Source of the DNA: Strongyloides papillosus
Taxonomy: Eukaryota; Nematoda; Chromadorea; Rhabditida; Strongyloididae
DNA: 64,000 nucleotides
Assembly: GCA_005656395.1 (NCBI GenBank)
Contig: SRSI01000049.1
Coordinates: forward strand, 372,001 to 436,000
Reading direction: 5' to 3'
Part shown: in pieces, positions 56,771 to 64,000 of the stretch
How positions within the stretch are numbered: the stretch's first letter is position 1
Layout: the number at the start of each line of letters is the position of its first letter
Position numbers and translations under genes: made by a program
Notes under the pieces: model-generated
What the model saw: only the letters and a program-made list of their open reading frames with translations
Told to the model about the DNA's origin: nothing
Databases searched by the model: none

Positions 56771-57013
56771 CTAAATCTCAAGTCGAGTAAAGTGGGGGGG
56801 TTTGTTCTTTTCCATCGATCTCAGTGTCACCACAAATTTCTTCAACCCCTCCAACGAAGTATCCGTACTTTCGGTACGAGTAAGGCTGGTTTCCAAGAAA
56901 GCTCCATTACCGAAGACTATTTCTAAAAAAAAAGTTAATTCAATTGAATTCACTTGTACGAAAGACTTACCTTTAATGACAGGGGCTATGAATCCGTAAA
57001 CATCATTGGACAT
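56771..57013 (-). CDS. small two-exon ORF, function unknown
   Basis: Exons 57013-56971 and 56922-56771 (48-bp intron, GTAAGT donor, TTTTTTTTAG acceptor) give 64 residues: MSNDVYGFIAPVIK, then EIVFGNGAFLETSLTRTE, STDTSLEGLKKF and RSMEKNKPPHFTRLEI. Composition is balanced and unlike the surrounding AT-rich spacer, which supports real coding sequence. The frame is also open for about 16 codons before the ATG (TTFEATVTAWRF) up to a stop. It may therefore be the 3' end of a larger gene whose 5' part was lost, that is, a relic. Family not recognised. Confidence 0.45.
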   Translation of the reverse strand: MSNDVYGFIAPVIKGKSFVQVNSIELTFFLEIVFGNGAFLETSLTRTESTDTSLEGLKKFVVTLRSMEKNKPPHFTRLEI

Positions 57014-57578
57014 AAATCTCCAAGCTGTGACCGTTGCTTCAAAGGTTGTCCGTTACGTCTTTTCTTGACATGCAGGCCACAATCGCGAAGAAATAATAAT
57101 GACAGGTGAGCAAAAAAAGTACCATTTTATAAGGTCGAAAACGATGACATAATATCTTTGTCACAAAGACATCGTCTGATTAGTTAAGTTAAAATAACAC
57201 CTTATGTCTAATAAGTTCAAATTACAGTTCAAAGATTATCGTATAAACTTCTACATAATACCAATAGATGTATGCTTCGAGATTCAGAAATTTTTTTAAA
57301 ACTTCCAATGTTACTGGACATCTACGTTTATAAAAAAGATATTTAGAAGTCGTGGAATTCATGGTAATGTAGGAAGATTTAATTTAGCGGTAAAAATCAA
57401 ATTTCTTTTATTATTATTATACATATTTCACCCAGGTATTTGGTAATATTCAAATCGTAAGATTATCTAGTCGTTTTTATTATATCAATAAATCATACTT
57501 TTATTTCTTACATTTCGATATCATAATTTCTCTTATTATCATTTTTTCTTTTAATGTGATTGTGAAATACTTTTATAA

Positions 57579-57585
57579 TTTTCAG
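57579..57585 (+). promoter_or_regulatory. candidate trans-splice acceptor before the F-box-like gene
   Basis: TTTTCAG followed 26 bp later by the ATG at 57612, with no upstream exon candidate. In nematodes this layout often marks a spliced-leader addition site. A normal 5'-UTR intron would look the same. Confidence 0.4.
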
Positions 57586-57611
57586 ACAACGTATTATATA
57601 CAGTATTTGTA

Positions 57612-59448
57612 ATGGATGAATCCCTGTTAATGGAGGTGGATGAAAAAGAAGAACTGCTACAAGGGAGTGCCAAAGTCGAGAGTATCCTCCGCAGTTTCTT
57701 TACTGATGTAGCTGATATTGAAAATAATGACTATTGTATGTTTATAAAAAAAGGGAATAATAAAATTTTTTTCAGTGGAAAAGCTTCTTAAAGAAAGTGG
57801 TGTGGATAATGATGATTCTTTCATTCAACCACCCACACCAGCGGGAGTGATGTTGGGGAAGGATACAGATCTCTGGAAGAAGATAATAAAAATGTTATCA
57901 AACCCAAAAGATAGGAAAAACATAGAGTTGGTGTCTAGGGATTTTTATGCTTTGTCAAATGACCCTTCTTCGTACCTACCTTTATCAAGGAGTGAAGATG
58001 TTCTTACTCAATTTATCAGTGGAGGCCTAACGACTTATCAATTTATCATCCACGGAAGAGAGGTAATTCTCAACATTTTGAAGCCTGTTCAAGACTCAAA
58101 TACTGACTTTGAAAACTTGCGCGGGATTATCAAGAAGTATACACCAAATATGGGGTCTTTGTATTTTTTGATAGCACCATCTAATTATTATGAAGTTTTT
58201 AAGGATTTGAAGTGTTTTGATGGGATAAAGACCGTCAAGTTTGACATTATATCTCTTATTAGAGCTGGTATAAGAATTTTCAAGGAATGCCCGGACCTGA
58301 GGCCAACTAATGTGCACATCAAGAGTTTGTCTTCAATTGAAACTGAGGAGGTACACGATTCTCTAGAGTTCCAGTTTCCTGTGACTGTTAAGAATATTTA
58401 TTTTGAGAGTAATCCTGAGTACTTGGAATGGTTATTACCAAAAGTGTCTTACCATGGTCATGGACATTTTGATAGCCTCACTATCTCTGAGTGGACCTTT
58501 AGGGAGTTGATTAACTCAGAGATGAAAGAAACATTCTTGGAGATTATTGAATTTTTCAAGGAGATATCATATTACAATGAAGATTTCCATGCCTCTCCTT
58601 TTGATGTGGAAGTTGGGAAGATTCTTCTTGAGCACAATATTGCAGCTGTTGTCAATGTATATTTTTCGGAGGATAAACAGTACAAGGATACCCGTGATGG
58701 CTCAGAAATGATGGAACTTTCTGAACTTACTTATAGAAAAAGATTAAGAAAGAAGAATCGTAAATTCTTGGGACTAAAAGGAGTCTACTTAAATGTATAT
58801 AAATTAATTATATCTGATAAGATAAGTGCGAGGAAACATCGCCCTTTCTCAAGTGATGAGTTAGAATCTCTAATAAAGAATCTAAGGAAAATGAAGAAAT
58901 TACGAGAATTGGAAGTTGATCTATGCTTGTTCAAGTCATTCCCTGATTTCAGGGAGTTTTTAAATGGAATCAGAGGTGAAGTAAAGGCTTTGAAGATTGG
59001 AGGATGTTCCACTATTATGAATTACCATCTTCCTGTTATAAAGAGTCGTTGTAGCATGTTGGAGTTTCTCTATTTGGAGGATGTTGGTCCATATACCACA
59101 GTCACAATCAATAGTATTTTGGAGAACATCAAAGGCTTAAAGGGACTCAAAATTGTCTTCAACAACTTCTATAATTTCAAGCATATTCTTGGAGATTTGG
59201 AGAAGGAAATTGATGGGAAAAAATATTTGAATTGGCCTGACATTGATTTCCTTAACATCATATGTGCCCTTCCGCATATTGACTACCTAAAAAATATCCA
59301 TGAAATTGAATTCAACACACCAAGGAAGGCTGGGAAGTTCTTTTATAAATATTTAATGAACAATGGGAAGAGTTTCCTTCAGATAGTTATACAACGTAGT
59401 ACATGTATGTACGATCAATTTGAAGATATATTTGATAGGATCTTGTAA
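57612..59448 (+). CDS. F-box-like / leucine-rich protein
   Basis: Exons 57612-57735 and 57776-59448 (40-bp intron, GTATGT and TTTTTTTCAG, phase 1), 598 residues. A short N-terminal region (MEVDEKEELLQGSAKVESI) precedes an F-box-like motif at about 75-110 (LWKKIIKMLSNPKDRKNIEL then VSRDFYALSNDPSS). The remainder alternates hydrophobic strands and helices with leucine-rich-repeat character (LRELEVDLCLFKSFPDF, VKALKIGGCSTI, LEFLYLEDVGPYT, LKGLKIVFNNFYNF). The F-box family usually recruits substrates to SCF ubiquitin ligases through SKP1; the substrate is unknown. It lies next to its own truncated pseudogene copy, showing local family expansion. Confidence 0.8.
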
Positions 59449-60152
59449 TTATGTTATTATTTTTATCAGTTTTCTTGTTACAACATCGGGAAGTAAATAA
59501 TTTTTGGTTGCATTCAGAGTTTATCTACAACTTGAAGAATGTGACTCGTAATTGTGTAAATAGCGTTTTTTTTAATATAATAATTGTATATACGAACATA
59601 TTGAATTTAATAAAGGTTTATACTTGCCAATTTTTTGTAGTTATTTTACTTTTAAATTTTATGATAAAATGGGCTTTTTTCTCAGATATCAATAACAATC
59701 TCCAGAAAGTTCTAAACAACCATATCTATATCATTCACCAAGAACCATGTTAATTTTAATTTCTGGAAATATGTGTACCACTACCATATTACAAAACATA
59801 AAACGCGCCATAATAAAAATACGTATCTTCCCATGGAATTGTGGCCAACTAAAAATAATTTTTATCAATCACTAACTGTTACATTTCCCATATTTCCATG
59901 TGAAAAAAAACGATATTATAATTCTGGTAAAAATAAATATAGACATAACTTTTAACTGTACTTTTACCGTTATGATGACCTCTCTTGTGTATTGGTAGTC
60001 TCACTCTCAAAGGGATTCCTTTCGCGAACGATCCATTCCTTGATTTGATTTATTTATATATTAACTATTTTATTTAATTTTTTAGATTAAATATTAATCG
60101 TGAAATTCTAATTTTCAATCCCTTTTCATTATATTTATACTATATTTTTTTA
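59449..60152. other. intergenic, no supported gene
   Basis: Spacer between two plus-strand genes. Open frames of 60-100 codons here are I/N/F-rich and lack coding character. A GC-richer patch at about 59975-60035 was inspected for a tRNA and rejected. Confidence 0.5.
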
Positions 60153-60159
60153 TTTTCAG
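60153..60159 (+). promoter_or_regulatory. candidate trans-splice acceptor
   Basis: ATTTTCAG ends 14 bp before the ATG at 60174, with no upstream exon visible. This fits spliced-leader trans-splicing. It could also be a 5'-UTR intron end. Confidence 0.4.
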
Positions 60160-60173
60160 TTCTAACCAAAACC

Positions 60174-61779
60174 ATGTCCTCTTCTTCAACAGAGCTCGAT
60201 TCTAGCGATTTGGATAACTTCGATATTGGCATTTTCGATGGCTACCCACGGATAAAAGAAGAAAACTTCACATCCAGTATAAAGAAAAAAAATGCTAGAG
60301 AAAGACGTGGTAGCAAACGCAGGAGTTCCAAAGGCTGCAGGAGCACGAGCTCATCTCTTACTAAAAGTAACAATTCAACACCACTAACTGAGGACCGACT
60401 AATCAGAAGACGACGAAGGATGACTATAAGCGACGTCAAGGATATCTTCAGCGCTTTCAACTCTGGGTCATCCGTCTACAAGGGAGCTAGGCATAACGTC
60501 TGTGCCTATATGGTTGATTCAACATTTGACCTGGGACTGGCCTTGGCATTTTCTCGCGACTTTGTGGATGATACAGACTTTGGTGCTGCTGAAGTTTTAC
60601 GTATGCCAAGTTATACGGATTTCCAATCTTCCAACAACCTTAGGATGTTTTCTACTGAGACAATTACAACATCCCATCTGAAAAGAACTTTAAATTTGTC
60701 AAACTATGAACCATTTGACAACTTTCTATATCTATTCAAGGATATGGATATAGATGTTGTCAAAAAGTCCAGGATTTCATATGTAGAAAGGAAGAGAGAA
60801 TCTGATGTAGGTTTTAACATTTATAGTTCAAATAACAAAAACTTTTTAGGCATACAAAGAGTACAACAAAGAAGAAATTAGCCGAAGAAGAGGAGGCAAA
60901 AAAGTCATTGACTGTCCAAATACAGATATAGATGAGCGCTGCTTCATGCTCACTCTTACCTTTAGGATCTTTGAAGATGAGGAAAGCATGAGGAGTTTTC
61001 GACGTTACAGTGCAAATGACGCCAAGGATGTATTAGCTGTATTGGAACCTTTGTTGGCTTCGTACACCGTGGATGCCGTTGTGGAGGCAATCGGTGTTTC
61101 AAGGGACGTCTACGAGAAAGGATATGAACTACTCCAGGAGCGTAGTGAGGGAATCTTCCCAGATGGTGACTCTGAAACCTCGCAAGAATCTTGTGTAGTT
61201 GGAGTGACTTGTGATTATCTCGATACTGATTCTTGTAAGGAGAATAACGTTCTAACCACTGATAGTGACAAGGAGGAACCATTACTTAAGAAGAAGAAGA
61301 AGATGGCACTACACGATGGATGTAACGTAGATGACGAAGGTGGTGAGGACGACTCCCCATTAAATAACACATTCAGGGGTGTCCCACCATCAAAAAATAA
61401 CAACGCTACTAAGATTATTAAGCCAGATAACTACTTTACTGACGAATTTGAGGAAAAAGTCCTTCGTATGAATCCAGAAGAACTCAGCGAATGCTTTGAA
61501 AACTACCCTGATGGAATTTATTTAAATCTCAGGGACGAGGATGGTACAGTCTGCAAGTATGAATTGGATATAACCATTCGGGAGATAGCCGTTCTAGTGA
61601 GAAAGATCATCGCAAAAACCAATGGCCACAAAAAAGGAGATCTCAGACTCATTGCTGAGAACTCATTTTACAAGTGCCAATTAATGTCGAGTGAGAATGA
61701 CTCTCTAGTCATCGAGGGAAGACAACTAAGACGGAGAAGTAGTATCAACTACTCAGGGGATTCAAGAAAGAAGAGATAG
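60174..61779 (+). CDS. basic, probably nuclear protein of unknown family
   Basis: Exons 60174-60806 and 60850-61779 (43-bp intron, GTAGGT donor, CTTTTTAG acceptor, phase 0), 520 residues. The N-terminal third is Ser/Lys/Arg-rich with basic clusters (RERRGSKRRSSKG, RLIRRRRRM) that could be nuclear localisation signals. A possibly folded part follows (ISDVKDIFSAFNSGSS; VDSTFDLGLALAFSRDFVDD). The second half contains FRRYSANDAKDVLAVLEPLL, an acidic/Lys linker (KEEPLLKKKKKM) and a C-terminal globular-looking region (NPEELSECFENYPDGIYL; ELDITIREIAVLVRKIIAKT) ending in a basic RQLRRRSS...SRKKR tail. I do not recognise any domain. Codon use appears less AT-biased than in neighbours, by eye only. Confidence 0.75.
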
Positions 61780-62250
61780 ACTTTTTGTTATTTTTATTTG
61801 TATTTAATAGTTAGTTTGTTTATAATTTGTATTTAATATTTTTATAGTTTTTTATTTTATTAACTTTGCTATTATTTATCACTAATGGTGTGTTGTAGTT
61901 TAAAATTATAGATGTGACGTAAGGTCACAAATGACTAACCAATACCCTTTGATAAATACTGTACTGTTTTATTGTAAATATGTTTTAACATTTTGTATTA
62001 TAATAAAATTTTTTGGTGCATCTTTGTTGTGTTGGTTTTTCCGAGGTCTTCCTATTTCAGGTTTCTCCAATCAAAGATGTACCTTCATATGCTTATGAAT
62101 AAAACGGACACTTTAACTAGAAACAATTATTATTATCAAACTACACCAAGAACAATATATTTATTAAAAAATAAAATACTTATCAAATAATTTATCAGTC
62201 AAAGCACTTATATCAAATAATTAACACTTCAAGAGAAGCAATATGCTCCA
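61780..62250. other. short intergenic spacer between converging genes
   Basis: About 470 bp between the stop codons of two convergent genes. It holds their 3' UTRs, with AATAAA-like signals. No other feature seen. Confidence 0.5.
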
Positions 62251-64000
62251 TCACGTCAATTTAAATCTCGGCAACTTAATATTATTAACCTTCAAAGTCC
62301 TCGGCACCGGGATATTCCTTTCAAACTCATCATTAACCCTTATTTTCGTTGATTCACTCTTACTTCTATTCATACCAACACCCTTAATCAAATCTCTACC
62401 CCTCTTCATCCTCTGCGGTAGGAGGTAAATATCAATATTATTCTCATCCTTCTCAACTTCAGCCCTCCTCAACCTCGCTGACTGGACTCCATACTTCTGG
62501 AGGGACTTGTTGCAGTAGGCCAGGAGCCTTTGCATAGAGGATAACAAACTTTCACAGTAACTAAATTTTATCTCAGCAAAATAAAATAGTATTTGGAGGA
62601 ACCCATGAAATGGATATCCGTATCTTGCCTCCATACCACTACCTCCGATGTAGTATTCCCGTATTTCTTTTAACTTTTCGCTTAGTTCCTCCTCACCAAC
62701 TAAGCCTATCAAATTGCATTTCCTGATAAAGTTTCTTATCCCAGATATTGTTATCCTTGTTCCTGTCTTAATGTTGATAAATTGCAAATAGAGATAAACT
62801 GCTTTATCAAGGAATAATAAATGACCACTGGTGCCACCATATCTATTAGGAAATATTTCACTTAAATGAGGTTTCTTTTCATGAGCTTTCATTGCAAGAA
62901 CAATATCATCAGAGGACGATATACCAATATTAAGAGGATCTAATATCTTTGGTAATGGTTTAATAGTGGATGCAGTATAATCACTACCACAATCACTCTT
63001 GGAACTATACTCCTCCTCAAGGATATTCATCGCAAGGAGAAGGCAATCCCTCACCAGAGGAACTTTTATAACCTCATCAACAATAGACCTCACCGGTGGT
63101 ATCCCATCAATAATGGTATGTTCAATCGTCAAACTGGGTGCAGCATTAACCTCCAAAAGGACCGGTGTCCCATCATCCTGGACCATGATATCAAAACCCA
63201 TAATCTGAAAACATTGTGGTCCATCAATATCATGGAAAGTCTGTTCATAATTCAACATAATCTCAGGTAACATAGCTATAACCGTCTTAACAATAATAAT
63301 TTTTATATTATGCCATAGCCTCCTCGTGTTCATGCCCCTTTTCTCCATTTGGTGGAAGACAGTCGATAGGAGTCTCTTACTTCCCCTTATCTGGTCTTTG
63401 AGGCTATTACTATGCTTGTATGATGTATGATTCTTGTTTAAGGAGTAATTTGTCAAGTGTGAGTAGAGGTTTAGGTTCTTATCTTTTGTTGGTTTTTTGT
63501 ATTTCTCTGTACAAAATCTTACCATGCCCTCCCGGGCCACGTATATTGATAGGGGGTTTATGCTTCGGAGGACGGCATAGATGCGGAAGTCGAATTTTAG
63601 TTGATCACCCATTAGGAAGGGGTTGATGATGTATTCTTGGATTAGTTGCCTGTCCGTGTGGCTTTTGAGGTCCTCGAATTTGTTTATTAGGTATATACCA
63701 CTACCCTGTGCTCCGTCGTCTGGTTTTGTGATGAACCATTTTGATTCATTGGCTTTTATGTATTCTTTGAAGTTTTCTAGTTGTGCTGGGATTATCCAAG
63801 ATTGGGGGTAGAATGTGTACTCGGATGGGAAAAGTAGCTCCATCGATCTTAGAGATTTTGTTAGGCTAATTTTTTTTGCCAATTCTGTCATCCCAGGGAA
63901 TTTGTTTACATACGATGTTGGGGATGTTATGACATTTCGGAGGTCCGAGTAAACGACATTATGCCAATATATATTGCATGGTTTTGGAGATGGTTCTGGT
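62251..64000 (-). CDS. tubulin tyrosine ligase-like (TTLL) protein, partial
   Basis: The frame is open from 62251 to the right edge, so the N-terminus lies outside. The ATP-grasp/TTL domain has the family landmarks: VNKFPGMTELAKKISL, FPSEYTFYPQSW, WFITKPDDGAQGSGIYL, LIQEYIINPFL, KFDFRIYAVL, REGMVRFCTEKY, HLTNYSLNK, QIMGFDIMVQDDGTPVLLEV and NAAPSL. These enzymes add glutamate or glycine chains, or tyrosine, to tubulin tails. The polyglutamylase type seems most likely from FPGM...FP-EY and the long spacing, but the exact member cannot be fixed. A basic C-terminal extension of about 250 residues (RRAEVEKDENNIDIYLLPQR, MKRGRDLIKG) follows the catalytic domain. No intron is seen in 1.75 kb. Confidence 0.9.
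   Translation of the reverse strand, partial: PEPSPKPCNIYWHNVVYSDLRNVITSPTSYVNKFPGMTELAKKISLTKSLRSMELLFPSEYTFYPQSWIIPAQLENFKEYIKANESKWFITKPDDGAQGSGIYLINKFEDLKSHTDRQLIQEYIINPFLMGDQLKFDFRIYAVLRSINPLSIYVAREGMVRFCTEKYKKPTKDKNLNLYSHLTNYSLNKNHTSYKHSNSLKDQIRGSKRLLSTVFHQMEKRGMNTRRLWHNIKIIIVKTVIAMLPEIMLNYEQTFHDIDGPQCFQIMGFDIMVQDDGTPVLLEVNAAPSLTIEHTIIDGIPPVRSIVDEVIKVPLVRDCLLLAMNILEEEYSSKSDCGSDYTASTIKPLPKILDPLNIGISSSDDIVLAMKAHEKKPHLSEIFPNRYGGTSGHLLFLDKAVYLYLQFINIKTGTRITISGIRNFIRKCNLIGLVGEEELSEKLKEIREYYIGGSGMEARYGYPFHGFLQILFYFAEIKFSYCESLLSSMQRLLAYCNKSLQKYGVQSARLRRAEVEKDENNIDIYLLPQRMKRGRDLIKGVGMNRSKSESTKIRVNDEFERNIPVPRTLKVNNIKLPRFKLT

Larger units (their letters stand above)
55736..57780. repeat. tandem duplication unit D2
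   Basis: Second copy of 53890-55735, diverged, containing the spacer and the 5' end of the intact F-box-like gene. It differs from unit D1 in holding the small minus-strand gene at 56771-57013, which has no counterpart in D1. Confidence 0.65.

Noticed and set aside
59975..60035. tRNA-like stretch (TTGTGTATTGGTAGTC ... TTTCGCGAACG)
   Set aside because: I could not form an acceptor stem or a proper T-loop (TTCRANY) on either strand.
62999..63811. Plus-strand ORFs of 60-70 codons opposite the TTLL gene
   Set aside because: Antisense shadows of a strongly conserved coding sequence.

Overview
The window is nuclear DNA of an AT-rich animal, most likely a nematode and possibly a strongyloidid (Strongyloides/Parastrongyloides type). 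The basis is very short introns (about 40-60 bp, GTAAGT-like donors, TTTCAG/TTTTAG acceptors), compact genes in AT-rich spacers, and families typical of nematodes (MATH-BTB, F-box, vWA, small secreted Cys-rich proteins, an RTE LINE). The species is inference. Conserved single genes are NEMF/Rqc2 at the left edge (partial), a ttll-family tubulin ligase at the right edge (partial), and alpha-actinin in the middle.

Layout. 1-990 (-): NEMF with an unexpected DRG-GTPase-like first exon. 2.5-3.3 kb (-): a decayed multi-exon gene. 3.5-9.1 kb (-): a membrane protein with four vWA domains, a secreted protein with two vWA domains, and a small 8-Cys secreted protein. 9.37-14.44 kb: an insertion of about 5 kb carrying an intact two-MATH plus BTB gene and a nested 5'-truncated RTE LINE with a 13-bp target duplication. 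14.4-22.2 kb (-): a chimeric duplication junction (two gene fragments fused tail to head), the second 8-Cys gene, then a six-exon gene joining an ACS-like PLP aminotransferase fold to a disordered tail of about 1200 residues. 24.8-25.6 kb (+): a secreted Pro/Tyr/Gln-rich repeat protein. 26.0-29.3 kb (-): alpha-actinin with two mutually exclusive neck exons. 29.3-35.9 kb: an AT-rich gene desert.

35.3-51.2 kb is a second tandem duplication. Each unit holds a secreted, C-terminally anchored protein built of repeats of about 85 residues with two Cys each, a small minus-strand ORF and a coiled-coil gene. The left unit is decayed (frameshift, internal deletion, lost splice donor, nonsense codon). 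The right unit is intact. Between them lie a 1.45-kb repeat related to the 5-kb insertion and a complete 4.2-kb MULE DNA transposon with an intact 902-aa transposase, terminal inverted repeats made of a 20-22-bp minisatellite and a perfect 10-bp target duplication. The other unit preserves the empty site.

51.3-59.5 kb: gene relics, a C2H2 zinc-finger gene, and a third tandem duplication that leaves an F-box pseudogene beside an intact F-box-like gene. 60.2-61.8 kb (+): a basic, probably nuclear, unrecognised protein.

The main theme is repeated local tandem duplication of accessory genes followed by decay and transposon insertion. Paralogous copies allow insertion sites, lost splice sites and fusion junctions to be read directly. 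All multi-exon models were built by eye from splice signals and frame continuity.
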